From Thalassotalea crassostreae (GTDB lineage Bacteria; Pseudomonadota; Gammaproteobacteria; Enterobacterales; Alteromonadaceae): a stretch of DNA of 64,000 nt. A model generated the notes under the pieces. The model saw only the letters and a list, made by a program, of their open reading frames with translations. It was not told where the DNA came from and made no database searches. The translations under genes and the position numbers were made by a program. Positions 19,821 to 29,566 of this stretch are shown piece by piece; position 1 is the first letter of the stretch, and every line of letters starts with the position of its first letter. The stretch is taken from contig NZ_CP017689.1 of the NCBI RefSeq assembly GCF_001831495.1, positions 248,001 to 312,000 of the forward strand. The letters run 5' to 3'.

Positions 19821-20987
19821 TTAGAATTGGTAACCAAAACCTAAGTTGAAACCTTTTGAATCTTTAGAGCCACCTAACTCTTCTACGTCAGCTTTTAATA
19901 CTACATTTTCATGTAAGTAGTAGTTGATGCCGGCACTTGTTGATTCAACCGCATCTGAGTCGCTTAAACCTGCTTCGTTATTGTATTCAGCATAACGAGC
20001 GAACACGCCAAATTCTTCAGTGATTTTGTAAGACGGTTCAATGTACCAACCTGTTTGCTCATCACGACCAAGTGCGGCTGCTTCATCACCATCGATATCC
20101 CATGTTGCGTATAAAGCACGTATAGAGAAGTCATTCACTTGATAAATAGCGTGCGCTTGAATTAAAGTCGCTGCTGCATCATCAACACCTTCAGCACTTT
20201 GTGTAACATCAGTTTGATACTGAATAGTTGATGCTAATTCTAAACCTGCAATACCGGTATATTTTACACGAGCTGTATAAGCTAAGTTTTCTGCACTTGC
20301 TTCTGCAACTTTTTGACGACCGCCACGGATTTTATAATCATCGCCTACTTTTAAACCACTAGTAACAGCAGCATCAATGCTTAAGCCTGGAGATACTTTG
20401 AAGTTAGCAGCTAAACCTGCTTCCCACCAAGTCGCTGGAATAATATTTTTTTCAACACCATTGCGCTCTACACCGTAAAACGTTGGCGGCTCATGAGTTT
20501 CATTGATAATACCAACCGGTACTAAAAATAAACCAGTTTTAGTAGTAATTGTGTCGCTGTAATCATATTCTACATAGGCTTGTTCTAATTCAACTTCACC
20601 TGGTTTATCTTCACCGTCACCCGCTAAAGAATGCTCTAATTCGAATTCAGAAAAGAAACGTGTTTTTGAATCGAACTCATGACCAAAAAATAGTACAAAG
20701 CGGTGGAAATCTATTTCAGCATCAGAATCTTCGTAGTTATTGTAGTGAAGTTCACCGTAGCCACCAATCGTAGTATTCGCGAAAGGGCTAGCAGAAGAGT
20801 TTTCGTCAACTTGAACTGCAGTTGCTTCAAGACGGCTTTCAGTTTCGTCTAATCTTCTTTCTAACGATTTCAAAACTTCTTGCTGCTCAGCAATTACTTT
20901 ACGTAATTCTTGATTCTCATCTGCCGCTACAGCATTCGTTGCAAAAATAGATAAAAGCGTAGTAGCGATGATAGATTTCTTGATCAT
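19821..20987 (-). CDS. Outer-membrane porin with N-terminal coiled coil
   Basis: The 388-residue protein has a signal peptide ending AVAA near residue 22, a coiled-coil segment (about residues 25-60, heptads of Leu/Glu/Arg), then a beta-barrel sequence with alternating aromatic strands such as GGYGELHYNNY and a terminal FNLGFGYQF ending in Phe, the usual Bam signal. It resembles porins of the OprO/P or LbtU type found in Alteromonadales. A good ribosome binding site (AGGGAA) precedes the ATG and a Fur-like box lies about 85-105 bases upstream. Together with the FMN-binding, PepSY and Feo genes downstream, iron or iron-chelate uptake is likely but not proven. Confidence 0.85.
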   Translation of the reverse strand: MIKKSIIATTLLSIFATNAVAADENQELRKVIAEQQEVLKSLERRLDETESRLEATAVQVDENSSASPFANTTIGGYGELHYNNYEDSDAEIDFHRFVLFFGHEFDSKTRFFSEFELEHSLAGDGEDKPGEVELEQAYVEYDYSDTITTKTGLFLVPVGIINETHEPPTFYGVERNGVEKNIIPATWWEAGLAANFKVSPGLSIDAAVTSGLKVGDDYKIRGGRQKVAEASAENLAYTARVKYTGIAGLELASTIQYQTDVTQSAEGVDDAAATLIQAHAIYQVNDFSIRALYATWDIDGDEAAALGRDEQTGWYIEPSYKITEEFGVFARYAEYNNEAGLSDSDAVESTSAGINYYLHENVVLKADVEELGGSKDSKGFNLGFGYQF

Positions 20988-21071
20988 GATTGTTCCCTGA
21001 AAAATGTAAATAAGTTGTGTTAATTTGTTACGTTTAATCTGATGAAAGGAATTCTAAACAAATAATAATCT

Positions 21072-21092
21072 AAATGCAAACAATTCTCATTT
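21072..21092 (-). promoter_or_regulatory. Fur-like operator ahead of the porin operon
   Basis: On the minus strand the sequence AAATGAGAATTGTTTGCATTT has the Fur-box pattern with conserved AATGAGAAT and a dyad partner GCATTT. It starts with the same AAATGAGAAT core as the box upstream of feoA, 2.8 kb away, which supports shared control. Confidence 0.7.
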
Positions 21093-21255
21093 AGATTTCT
21101 TTGATTTAGATCAATTTTTTTAAAATAAGCCAAAAATGTCAGTTTTACGTTGCAATTGTGTGAGTAAACAATTACCTGTAGGCTAGTCCTTAATCCAAAA
21201 CTCCAAAATCCAAGAATAAAAAATGCAGTTGCAAAAATCATTTCAGAGGGAATCT

Positions 21256-22104
21256 ATGAAAACACCATCAATACTCGCAATAATTGCTGCCGTTATTGGC
21301 GTCATTCTACTTTTTAGCAGTTGGTACATTATTGACACTGGCCACGTTGCTGTGACTAAAACCGTAGGTACGGTCGATATGGAAGAGGTTTCTCCAGGAT
21401 TAAACTGGAAATTACCGATTATTACTAAAGCTTATGAGTTTTCAGCTAAAGAAATCGCAATAGATTTTAATGACCTTAGACCAAAAGCTCGAGATAATTT
21501 AAGATTACAAGACTTAGACATCAGTATCTTCTATAAGGTTGAAGCAAGTAAGATTGCTGAAACTATGGTTAAGTATGCCGCTTCATACCGTCGCGGCGAA
21601 GACGCGTTACTGCCAGCTTACACCATCGTTTATCGTGAAGGTCGTGATGTTATATACGAAGAAGTTACAAAAATTGATTCTTTAGAGTTACATCGTAATC
21701 GCGATGAGTTGCGGTTAGGCATAGCGACAGAATTGCAGCTTAAACTTGATGAAAAAGATCCTGGTGTGTTTACCATCACGCGAGTAGCTATTCGAGCGCT
21801 AAATACCGATCCGACAATCGAAGCCGCCATTCAAAAAGCGGTGCAAGCGCAAAAAACACTTGAAGCGAAAAAAGTTGAAGTAGAAATTGCCGGCAAAGAT
21901 GCAGAAATTGAAATCGCCCGCGCCCGAGGTATTGCCGAAGCGAATGCGATTATCAATTCATCACTTACGCCTGAGTATTTACAACATGAATTAAACGACG
22001 CATTAAAGGCGTTTGCTGAAAATGAAGGTGGTGTGGTTGTTATTCCTGCAAACATGCAAGGAATGAGTATGATGTTAGATACAAAATCAATTCGTAAGAA
22101 CTAG
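21256..22104 (+). CDS. SPFH/prohibitin-family membrane protein
   Basis: From this ATG the product is 282 residues. It has one N-terminal membrane helix (about residues 6-25), then an SPFH/Band 7 domain with HVAVTKTVGTVDMEEVSPGLNW and a long helical coiled-coil region with repeated Glu/Ala and AKGIAEANA-like text (ARGIAEANAI). These proteins form ring assemblies in membranes and modulate proteases or membrane domains. It resembles eukaryote-like prohibitins of bacteria more than HflK/HflC, which come as a pair. The start is chosen because AGAGG lies 6 bases upstream, while an in-frame start 33 bases upstream has no such site. It is divergent from the porin. Confidence 0.9.
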   Translation: MKTPSILAIIAAVIGVILLFSSWYIIDTGHVAVTKTVGTVDMEEVSPGLNWKLPIITKAYEFSAKEIAIDFNDLRPKARDNLRLQDLDISIFYKVEASKIAETMVKYAASYRRGEDALLPAYTIVYREGRDVIYEEVTKIDSLELHRNRDELRLGIATELQLKLDEKDPGVFTITRVAIRALNTDPTIEAAIQKAVQAQKTLEAKKVEVEIAGKDAEIEIARARGIAEANAIINSSLTPEYLQHELNDALKAFAENEGGVVVIPANMQGMSMMLDTKSIRKN

Positions 22105-22174
22105 TCATCATCAAATCTGCATTCAATCGGTTGGATGCAGATTGCACTCCTTATTATTAGATTTTGAGGTTTCA

Positions 22175-22438
22175 ATGCGATTGAGAGATTTGAAGGGATT
22201 TGGTCCCAAAAGCGAACAAGTATTAGCTGAAGTTAATATAAATTCAGTCGATGACTTTATGGCGATCGATCCATTTGAACTATATAAGCAACTCAAATTA
22301 AGTGTAAAAGGTACAGGACTTAATTCTATTTACGCAATTATTGGCGCTCGTGAAGGTATTCATTGGCAAGAAGTAGCAAGAAAACGGAAAGAAGAAATAT
22401 TATATCGGTTAGATGATATGGGCTTAGCGCCAAAGTAA
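22175..22438 (+). CDS. TfoX C-terminal-domain protein
   Basis: The 87-residue product starts MRLRDLKGFGPKSE and matches the TfoX C-terminal domain (helix-hairpin-helix-like) with no N-terminal domain. Full TfoX (Sxy), about 200 residues, regulates competence genes with CRP in Vibrio and Haemophilus; stand-alone C-domains have unknown roles. A TGAGGT ribosome binding site lies just before the ATG. The TTG farther upstream is in frame but has no such site. It sits between the SPFH gene and a small membrane protein gene; the spacing of about 27 bases to the latter suggests a shared transcript. Confidence 0.8.
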   Translation: MRLRDLKGFGPKSEQVLAEVNINSVDDFMAIDPFELYKQLKLSVKGTGLNSIYAIIGAREGIHWQEVARKRKEEILYRLDDMGLAPK

Positions 22439-22465
22439 AGCTACGAAAAAACTAAGAGAGTCTGT

Positions 22466-22819
22466 ATGAAGATTGCAATTATATTAATAGTAGCGTTAGT
22501 CGCGCTTGTAAGTATTGCCGCCGGAATTGCTAAGGTGATGCAAGTCCCTGAAGAAGTAGAGTTTCTGCAAAGTTTTGATTTTAGTATTAGCATGATAGTG
22601 ACATTTGGAGTGATGCAAATAATAGCCGGTGCATTGCTTTGTCATTCTAGAACAAGATTTTGTGGTGCTATAATTTCTTGCCTAGCGTTCACAATATCTG
22701 CATTTCTTATTTTCGTTAGCGGAAATATACCGTTTGGCTTATTTTCATTGCTACCAATTATATTAACCGTCTTTATCATTTACCAGGCGTCAAAAATCAA
22801 CAACATTGATAACAACTAA
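22466..22819 (+). CDS. Small DoxX-like membrane protein
   Basis: The 117-residue protein has four predicted membrane helices. The N-terminal helix ends with GIAKVMQVPEEVEFLQSFDFS, which resembles the DoxX-like pattern (helix, G-x-x-K, Pro, then a hydrophobic segment). DoxX proteins are small four-helix membrane proteins of poorly known function, some linked to redox or thiosulfate metabolism. An AGAGAG site lies before the ATG. It follows the TfoX C-domain gene by 27 bases. Confidence 0.6.
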   Translation: MKIAIILIVALVALVSIAAGIAKVMQVPEEVEFLQSFDFSISMIVTFGVMQIIAGALLCHSRTRFCGAIISCLAFTISAFLIFVSGNIPFGLFSLLPIILTVFIIYQASKINNIDNN

Positions 22820-22892
22820 ATCATTAGTAATAGACTTGCTTCAAACTTTCAAATTTTTGAAAGTGAGCTTAACGAGCTCGTGATTAATGCTT

Positions 22893-23072
22893 TTAGGTGT
22901 CTGTTGATTCTTCTAATGTTTTTATTTTATCGGCAATTTCTTCTGCTTCAGCTGTAAGCATGGAATAAGATTTTATATCGCCATTTCTTTGTGTAAACAT
23001 GGCTTGCTCAAGTTTGGCTTCATATAGTTTGTTTAACTTCTTGGTTGGGTTGGATCTAAATATCGAGAACAT
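22893..23072 (-). CDS. Small DUF6435-like (Lacal_2735-like) protein
   Basis: A 59-residue protein (62 if a GTG nine bases upstream is used). It has the pattern MFSIFRSNPTKKLNKLYEAK, then a helical segment with Gln-Arg-Asn-Gly-Asp and an Ala/Glu-rich helix. I recall the same pattern in the small family named DUF6435; function unknown. The gene stands alone, convergent with the DoxX-like gene and upstream of the EF-G2 gene's terminator. No strong ribosome binding site is seen. Confidence 0.65.
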   Translation of the reverse strand: MFSIFRSNPTKKLNKLYEAKLEQAMFTQRNGDIKSYSMLTAEAEEIADKIKTLEESTDT

Positions 23073-23275
23073 AAGTTTCACTTTATAATTGAGTATGACC
23101 TTAATACGTAGCTAAATAGATTTTAGATTCAAAATTTAATCGATTTTCAGAGTAAAATTAAAAACAAAGTTGTTATTTTTAATCTTTGTTCATTCTGTGT
23201 AGTGATGTTAGATGCACGGACTGAAAATATTAGAGCCAAAGAATAAGTAGTTATTTTCTTCGTTTTACAGGCAAT

Positions 23276-23304
23276 AAAAAAGGTCGCAATAGCGACCTTT
23301 TTTT
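23276..23304 (-). terminator. Terminator of the EF-G2 gene
   Basis: A 6-bp GC stem (GGTCGC/GCGACC) with AATA loop is flanked by a run of A and a run of T, so it works in both directions. It lies 30 bases after the stop codon of the EF-G gene. Confidence 0.9.
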
Positions 23305-23333
23305 AAAGCATATGCTTAGATTAAATAGAAGTT

Positions 23334-25427
23334 CTATTTCTTCTTAGCAGCTTCACGTTCTTTAACTTCAGCAATAACTGCTTCAGAAACGTTAGCTGGA
23401 CATGCATTGTAGTGGCTGAATTCCATTGAGAATTGACCACGACCTGATGTCATTGTACGTAGAGATCCGATGTAACCGAACATTTCTGAAAGAGGAACGT
23501 CAGCTTTAATACGAACACCAGTTGTACCAGCTTCTTGGTCTTTGATCATACCACGACGACGGTTAAGGTCACCGATAACATCACCAACGTGATCTTCTGG
23601 AGTGAACACGTCAACTTTCATGATAGGTTCGATAAGTTGAGCACCAGCTTTTGGAATTGACTGACGGAATGCGCCTTTAGCAGCGATTTCGAAAGCAACA
23701 GCAGATGAATCGACTGCGTGGAAACCACCATCGAATAATTCAACTTCAACGTCTAATACAGGGAAACCAGCTAATACACCAGTATCCATCATAGATTTGA
23801 AACCTTTCTCAACTGCTGGGAAGAATTCCTTAGGAACGTTACCACCAACAACTGTTGAAGTGAAAGTGAAGCCTGAATTAGGTTCACCTGGCTTGATGCG
23901 GTAATCGATTTTACCGAATTGACCAGAACCACCAGATTGTTTCTTATGCGTGTAAGAATCTTCAACTTCTCTTGTGATAGTTTCACGGTATGCAACTTGT
24001 GGCTTACCTACAACTAAATCAACACCGTATGTACGCTTAAGGATATCTACTTTGATATCTAAGTGAAGTTCACCCATACCACGTAAAATTGTTTCACCTG
24101 AATCTTCATCAGTTTCAACTTTAAACGTTGGATCTTCAGCAACCATCTTACCGATAGCAACACCCATCTTCTCTGAACCACCTTTATCTTTAGGTGCAAC
24201 AGCGATTGAGATTACTGGCTCTGGGAATACCATAGCTTCAAGAGTACATGGTTCTTTAATTGAACATAATGTATGACCAGTTTGAACGTTTTTCATACCT
24301 ACGATAGCTAAGATGTCACCAGCTTGTGCTGATGTAAGCTCTGTACGGTCTTCAGCTTGCATTTCAACCATACGGCCGATACGCTCTGTTTTACCAGTGA
24401 ATGAGTTAAGAACTGTATCACCTTTATTAAGAGTACCTGAGTATACACGTACGAAAGTAAGTGCACCGAAACGGTCATCCATAATCTTAAATGCTAATGC
24501 ACGGAACGGCTCTTCTGCATCTACTAATGCGAATTCACCTGTTGGCTCACCTTCTTCGTCAGTTAACGGTTGAGGTGGTACTTCAGTTGGAGACGGTAAG
24601 TAGTCAACAACAGCATCAAGAAGAAGTTGCATACCTTTGTTCTTGAAAGCAGAACCACAGTATGTAGGGAAGAACATTAATTCGTTAGTACCTTTACGGA
24701 TACACGCTTTAATTTGCTCATCAGTCGGCGTTAATTCACCTTCTAAGTATTCCATAAGAAGATCTTCGTCAGCTTCTAAAGCTGTTTCGATCATTTCTTC
24801 ACGGTAAGCAGCAGCATCATCAACCATATCAGCTGGGATGTCTTCAACTTTGTAGTTTTCTGGTTGACCTGAATCATCCCAGATGTAAGCTTTCTGAGTT
24901 AATACGTCAACAACACCTACGAAATCATCTTCTTCACCGATTGGTAAAGTCATTACTAATGAACGAGCACCTAGTACGTTTTCTACTTGGTCTTTAACGC
25001 GGTAAAAGTTAGCACCTAAACGGTCTAATTTGTTAACGAAGATCAAACGAGCAACTTTTGACTCGTTCGCGTAACGCCAGTTTGTTTCTGATTGAGGTTC
25101 AACACCACCAGAACCACAGAATACACCGATACCACCATCAAGTACTTTTAATGAGCGGTATACTTCTACTGTAAAGTCAACGTGACCAGGAGTGTCGATT
25201 ACGTTGAAACGATGTTTTTTCCATTCACAAGTAACGGCAGCTGACTGGATAGTAATACCACGCTCAGCTTCCTGTTCCATGAAGTCAGTTGTTGACTCAC
25301 CATCATGTACTTCACCAATTTTGTGGATCATACCTGTAAGTTTAAGGATACGCTCAGTTGTAGTCGTTTTACCAGCATCAACGTGAGCGAAGATACCAAT
25401 ATTTCTGTATTTTGATAAATCAGCCAT
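23334..25427 (-). CDS. fusA2: Elongation factor G, EF-G2 type
   Basis: The 697-residue protein has the five EF-G domains and G1 AHVDAGKTT, the switch [10 protein letters not shown]3 DTPGH and G4 NKLD. The N-terminus [20 protein letters not shown] and [17 protein letters not shown] text ([15 protein letters not shown]) are those of the second EF-G found in Vibrio, Shewanella and Colwellia, distinct from the str-operon EF-G that starts MARTTPIARYRNIG. Neither rpsL nor rpsG is near. Its exact division of labour (translocation or ribosome recycling, stress forms) is not settled. Codons are those of highly expressed genes. It is divergent from an EF-Tu gene, sharing a 367-base promoter region. Confidence 0.93.
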   Translation of the reverse strand: MADLSKYRNIGIFAHVDAGKTTTTERILKLTGMIHKIGEVHDGESTTDFMEQEAERGITIQSAAVTCEWKKHRFNVIDTPGHVDFTVEVYRSLKVLDGGIGVFCGSGGVEPQSETNWRYANESKVARLIFVNKLDRLGANFYRVKDQVENVLGARSLVMTLPIGEEDDFVGVVDVLTQKAYIWDDSGQPENYKVEDIPADMVDDAAAYREEMIETALEADEDLLMEYLEGELTPTDEQIKACIRKGTNELMFFPTYCGSAFKNKGMQLLLDAVVDYLPSPTEVPPQPLTDEEGEPTGEFALVDAEEPFRALAFKIMDDRFGALTFVRVYSGTLNKGDTVLNSFTGKTERIGRMVEMQAEDRTELTSAQAGDILAIVGMKNVQTGHTLCSIKEPCTLEAMVFPEPVISIAVAPKDKGGSEKMGVAIGKMVAEDPTFKVETDEDSGETILRGMGELHLDIKVDILKRTYGVDLVVGKPQVAYRETITREVEDSYTHKKQSGGSGQFGKIDYRIKPGEPNSGFTFTSTVVGGNVPKEFFPAVEKGFKSMMDTGVLAGFPVLDVEVELFDGGFHAVDSSAVAFEIAAKGAFRQSIPKAGAQLIEPIMKVDVFTPEDHVGDVIGDLNRRRGMIKDQEAGTTGVRIKADVPLSEMFGYIGSLRTMTSGRGQFSMEFSHYNACPANVSEAVIAEVKEREAAKKK

Positions 25428-25794
25428 TCTTTTACTCTATTTAGTTTAAAGTTACGTTTAAAATTTTGCGCGGATTATACATTAGTTAAAGCAAACTAAC
25501 ATCAAAATTTGATAAAAAATAATCAACTTGTACCGAAAGTTTGTAAAAACTGCGCCGAAAAAGGTAATTTTTATAAAAAAACACGCTTTTTTGCATTTTT
25601 TCTTCAAAATGAAAGCATAAAGTTTAGACAATATCATTAGAGTTTGCTAAATTGTGCCCCTGAAAAAGACTCCCTGTATATTTGTTAGTCAATATTTATT
25701 TGTTTAACAGATATGTTGTTGGGAATCGCATATATATAGTAAGCAAAAAAATCGGGTTGCCGCCCGCTTGTTTATAACTTTTAAGGTAATTAAA
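25428..25794. other. Divergent promoter region between EF-G2 and EF-Tu genes
   Basis: This 367-base AT-rich gap must hold promoters for two highly expressed genes. I see A- and T-tracts near 25550-25620, an ATATATAT stretch near 25730, and a GC hairpin (CGGGTTGCCGCCCG) around 25753-25766 in the EF-Tu leader. No -35/-10 pair can be fixed with confidence. Confidence 0.5.
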
Positions 25795-26979
25795 ATGGCT
25801 AAAGAAAAATTTGAACGTTCGAAACCGCACGTTAACGTTGGTACTATCGGTCACGTCGATCACGGTAAAACTACTTTAACGGCTGCTATCTCTGCGGTTC
25901 TTACTAAAGTTCACGGTGGTGAAGTTAAAGATTTCGCACAAATCGATAATGCTCCAGAAGAGCGTGAGCGTGGTATTACAATCAATACTTCTCACATCGA
26001 GTACGATACAGAAACACGTCACTACGCACACGTAGACTGTCCTGGTCACGCCGATTACGTTAAAAACATGATCACTGGTGCTGCACAAATGGACGGCGCT
26101 ATCTTAGTAGTTGCTGCTACAGATGGTCCTATGCCACAAACTCGTGAGCACATCCTACTTTCTCGTCAGGTTGGTGTTCCTTTCATCATCGTATTCATGA
26201 ACAAATGTGACATGGTAGATGACGAAGAGTTATTAGAATTAGTAGAAATGGAAGTTCGTGAACTTCTTTCTGAATACGATTTCCCAGGTGATGACTTACC
26301 AGTAATCCAAGGTTCAGCATTAGGCGCACTTAACGGTGAAGCACAATGGGAAGAGCGTGTAGTAGAACTTGCTAACGCACTTGATACTTACATTCCAGAG
26401 CCAGAGCGTGCAATCGATGGTGACTTCATCCTTCCAATCGAAGATGTTTTCTCAATCCAAGGTCGTGGTACAGTTGTAACTGGTCGTGTTGAGCGTGGTA
26501 TCGTTAAAGTTGGTGACGAAGTAGAAATCGTAGGTATCAAAGAAACTACAACTACTACTTGTACTGGTGTAGAAATGTTCCGTAAGCTTCTTGACGAAGG
26601 TCGTGCTGGTGAGAACTGTGGTGTTCTTTTACGTGGTACTAAGCGTGAAGACGTACAACGTGGTCAAGTACTATGTAAGCCTGGTTCAATCAACCCGCAT
26701 ACTAAGTTCGAATCAGAAGTATACGTACTAACTAAAGATGAAGGTGGTCGTCATACTCCATTCTTCAAAGGTTACCGTCCACAGTTCTACTTCCGTACAA
26801 CTGACATCACAGGTGCTGTAGAGCTTCCTGAAGGTGTAGAAATGGTAATGCCTGGCGACAACTTAAAGTTTGTTGTTGAGCTAATCAACCCAATCGCGAT
26901 GGACGAAGGTTTACGCTTCGCTATCCGTGAAGGTGGCCGTACAGTTGGTGCTGGTGTTGTATCTAAAGTAATCGACTAA
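25795..26979 (+). CDS. tuf: Elongation factor Tu
   Basis: The 394-residue product begins [20 protein letters not shown] and has G1 GHVDHGKT, the DCPGH and NKCD motifs, the PGD/VEL segments and the terminal GVVSKVID. It delivers aminoacyl-tRNA to the ribosome. The ATG at 25795 is preceded by AAGG at good spacing; the in-frame codons upstream are not translated. Codon use is strongly biased. It stands alone, not after fusA-rpsG and not next to tRNA genes, so a second copy elsewhere in the genome is likely. A dyad just after the stop and a terminator follow. Confidence 0.97.
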   Translation: MAKEKFERSKPHVNVGTIGHVDHGKTTLTAAISAVLTKVHGGEVKDFAQIDNAPEERERGITINTSHIEYDTETRHYAHVDCPGHADYVKNMITGAAQMDGAILVVAATDGPMPQTREHILLSRQVGVPFIIVFMNKCDMVDDEELLELVEMEVRELLSEYDFPGDDLPVIQGSALGALNGEAQWEERVVELANALDTYIPEPERAIDGDFILPIEDVFSIQGRGTVVTGRVERGIVKVGDEVEIVGIKETTTTTCTGVEMFRKLLDEGRAGENCGVLLRGTKREDVQRGQVLCKPGSINPHTKFESEVYVLTKDEGGRHTPFFKGYRPQFYFRTTDITGAVELPEGVEMVMPGDNLKFVVELINPIAMDEGLRFAIREGGRTVGAGVVSKVID

Positions 26980-27012
26980 TATCGATTACTTGGTAACTAC
27001 CAAGTACTACAG

Positions 27013-27041
27013 AAAAAGAGCGCTTAGGCGCTCTTTTTTTT
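27013..27041 (+). terminator. Terminator of the EF-Tu gene
   Basis: A stem GAGCGC/GCGCTC with TTAG loop is extended by an A-run and a T-run. It is about 34 bases after the stop and follows a smaller dyad (CTTGGTA/TACCAAG) at about 26989-27005. Confidence 0.92.
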
Positions 27042-27287
27042 GCTTAAAGAAAAGCGAAAGCAAGTAGCTACTTTTTATATCCACCTCCTGCAGGAAGCTG
27101 TGGATCGTAAAAATTTGAGCTCATTCACTAACTTATAACCAACTATTCTTGTCTATTTGCTAATTAATTCAAAACTATTCCCGCAAAACATCGGATAATT
27201 AGTATAATTAACCCATCGTTTTAAAGGCACTATTTAAAGCAGCAGAATTATTGCTCGCAATGTCGTCCATGACCCAGGAACTATTTA
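27042..27287. other. Intergenic region upstream of the OsmC-YcaO gene
   Basis: It holds an interrupted dyad at 27080-27104 (TCCAC ... GTGGA around CCTGCAGG) with no T-run, and an AT-rich stretch with TATAATTA near 27203 that could be a -10 region for the next gene. Nothing else is recognised. Confidence 0.4.
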
Positions 27288-29480
27288 ATGGAAATTAAAG
27301 TTAATTTTCTCGACAATCTTAGACTAGAAGCTAAGTTTGATGATTTTACGGTAATCGCTGATCAACCAATTCGCTATAAAGGTGATGGTTCAGCGCCAAG
27401 TCCTTTTGACTACTTTCTGGCATCATCGGCACTTTGTGCAGCTTATTTTGTGAAGGTGTATTGTAAGTCCCGTGATATTTCAACGGAAAATATTCGCTTA
27501 TCGCAAAATAACATTGTTGACCCGCAAGACCGCTATAACCAAATATTTCAGATAGATGTTGAGTTACCAGAAAGCATTTCGGACAAAGATCGCCAAGGTA
27601 TTTTACGTTCTATTGACCGCTGTACCGTTAAGAAAGTGGTCCAGACAGGACCTGAATTTAAAATTGAACAAGTTGAAAACTTAGATGAAGATGCACAAGC
27701 AATGCTTATGGGCCAGCCTGATGGTGATGCAAGCACTTACATCCTAGGTAAAGATTTACCTCTTGAACAAACCATCTCTAACATGACTGGCATTCTTGCT
27801 GATTTAGGAATGAAGATTGAGATATCTTCTTGGCGTAATATAGTACCTAATGTTTGGTCATTACATATTCGTGATGCAGCATCTCCTATGTGTTTCACCA
27901 ATGGTAAAGGCGCAACGAAAGAAAGCGCTTTATGTTCTGCCTTAGGCGAATTCATCGAGAGACTGAACTGCAACTTTTTTTATAACGATCAGTTCTTGGG
28001 TGAAGATATCGCCAGTAGCGATTTTGTACACTATCCAAATGAAAAATGGTTTGAATTAACTGAAAATGATGAATTACCAGCTGGCATATTAGACGATTAT
28101 TGTTTAGATATTTACAATCCCGATGGCGAATTGCGCGGTTCACATTTAATTGATACCAATTCAGGTCGAGTAGATCGCGGTATTTGTTCTATACCATACG
28201 TGCGTCAATCTGATGGCGAAACCGTTTACTTTCCATCTAATTTAATTGAAAACTTATTTTTAAGTAACGGCATGAGCGCGGGCAATAATTTATTCGAAGC
28301 GCAAGTTCAGTGTTTATCAGAAATCTTTGAACGAGCGGTAAAGCGTCAAATTATAGAACAAGAGATTATCTTACCTGACGTACCACAGCATGTTATTGAA
28401 AAGTACCCGAGTATATTGGCGGGGATTAAAGGGTTAGAAGAGCAAGGTTTCCCAGTGGTTGTTAAAGATGCGTCATTGGGCGGGCAATTTCCAGTGATGT
28501 GTGTAACGCTAATGAATCCGCGAACTGGAGGTGTATTTGCATCATTCGGTGCGCATCCTAGCTTTGAAGTCGCGTTAGAACGAAGTCTTACTGAGCTACT
28601 ACAAGGAAGAAGCTTTGAAGGACTTAATGATGTTCCTAAGCCTACATTTAATAGTATGACTGTAAGTGAGCCGGAAAACTTTGTTGAGCACTTTATTGAT
28701 TCTACCGGTGTCATTTCTTGGCGTTTCTTTAGCACTAATTATGATTATGAATTCTGTGAATGGGACTTTTCCGGTACCAATGAAGAAGAAAATGCTAGCT
28801 TAATGGCAATTTTAGACGACCTTGGTAAAGAGGCTTACGTTGCTGTGTTTGATGGTCATGGTGCTACCGCTTGTCGCATCTTGGTGCCAGATTACTCAGA
28901 AGTATACCCTGTAGAAGATCTTATTTGGGATAACACCAACAAAGCATTAAATTATCGTGAAGATATTCTTAATATTCATCAATTAGATGAAGAGCAGCTA
29001 GCCGATTTATTGGCTCGATTAGAAGAAAGTCAATTAGACGTTTACATTGATATTAGAACTTTAATCGGCATTGAGTTTGATGAGAACACGGTTTGGGGAC
29101 AGTTAACGATTCTTGAATTGAAAATTCTAATTTATCTTGCCTTGGGTGGACTTGAAGAGGCACAGGAGTTAGTCGCTGAATTTTTACAGTACAATGATAA
29201 TACCGTGGAGCGAGGATTATTTTACCAAGCAGTTAGCACTGTTTTAGAAATCGCGTTAAATGAAGACCTAGAGTATGAACATTATGCTCATAATTTAGAG
29301 CGTATGTTTGGTAAAGAGGTTATCGACAATGTTGTTGGTTCAATCAACGGTGACGTACTGTTTTATGGGTTAACACCAACAAGTATGAAACTTGAAGGCT
29401 TAGATAAACATTTACGTTTAATTGATAGCTATAAAAAACTGCATTTAGCTCGCAAGAACCTTGCGACAAAAGGTAGTTAA
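27288..29480 (+). CDS. ycaO: OsmC domain fused to YcaO domain protein
   Basis: The 730-residue protein joins an N-terminal OsmC-like domain (about residues 1-140, with LASSALCAAYFVKVYC) to a YcaO cyclodehydratase-like domain (about 170-560, with ALGEFIERLNC and ERSLTELLQGR) and a helical C-terminal tail. E. coli YcaO lacks the OsmC part and is linked to beta-methylthiolation of ribosomal protein S12 with RimO. YcaO domains use ATP to activate amide bonds. The fused form is known in Vibrio and Shewanella. The partner gene on the other strand is a second OsmC, in convergent order. The substrate here cannot be told from sequence. The TOMM-type C-terminal PxPxP tail is absent. Confidence 0.9.
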   Translation: MEIKVNFLDNLRLEAKFDDFTVIADQPIRYKGDGSAPSPFDYFLASSALCAAYFVKVYCKSRDISTENIRLSQNNIVDPQDRYNQIFQIDVELPESISDKDRQGILRSIDRCTVKKVVQTGPEFKIEQVENLDEDAQAMLMGQPDGDASTYILGKDLPLEQTISNMTGILADLGMKIEISSWRNIVPNVWSLHIRDAASPMCFTNGKGATKESALCSALGEFIERLNCNFFYNDQFLGEDIASSDFVHYPNEKWFELTENDELPAGILDDYCLDIYNPDGELRGSHLIDTNSGRVDRGICSIPYVRQSDGETVYFPSNLIENLFLSNGMSAGNNLFEAQVQCLSEIFERAVKRQIIEQEIILPDVPQHVIEKYPSILAGIKGLEEQGFPVVVKDASLGGQFPVMCVTLMNPRTGGVFASFGAHPSFEVALERSLTELLQGRSFEGLNDVPKPTFNSMTVSEPENFVEHFIDSTGVISWRFFSTNYDYEFCEWDFSGTNEEENASLMAILDDLGKEAYVAVFDGHGATACRILVPDYSEVYPVEDLIWDNTNKALNYREDILNIHQLDEEQLADLLARLEESQLDVYIDIRTLIGIEFDENTVWGQLTILELKILIYLALGGLEEAQELVAEFLQYNDNTVERGLFYQAVSTVLEIALNEDLEYEHYAHNLERMFGKEVIDNVVGSINGDVLFYGLTPTSMKLEGLDKHLRLIDSYKKLHLARKNLATKGS

Positions 29481-29510
29481 TCAGTTAGAACTGAGTTAAT
29501 TCTCGAAAGC

Positions 29511-29540
29511 AAAAAAAAGGAGCGTTAGCTCCTTTTTTAT
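29511..29540. terminator. Bidirectional terminator between OsmC-YcaO and OsmC genes
   Basis: Stem GGAGC/GCTCC with GTTA loop is flanked by at least seven A and seven T. It lies between two convergent genes and can serve both. Confidence 0.9.
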
Positions 29541-29566
29541 TGATTAACTGAAACCTAATACCAGCG

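Noticed and set aside
22114..22143. Terminator after the SPFH gene
   Set aside because: The hairpin AATCTGCAT/ATGCAGATT is good but there is no T-run, so it may be a processing or stability element only.
23334..25427. Canonical fusA of the str operon
   Set aside because: The N-terminus is of the EF-G2 type and no rpsL, rpsG or ribosomal protein genes are near.
27080..27104. Operator-like dyad upstream of the OsmC-YcaO gene
   Set aside because: It has only five paired outer bases and a central palindrome, with no known binding pattern and no partner site.
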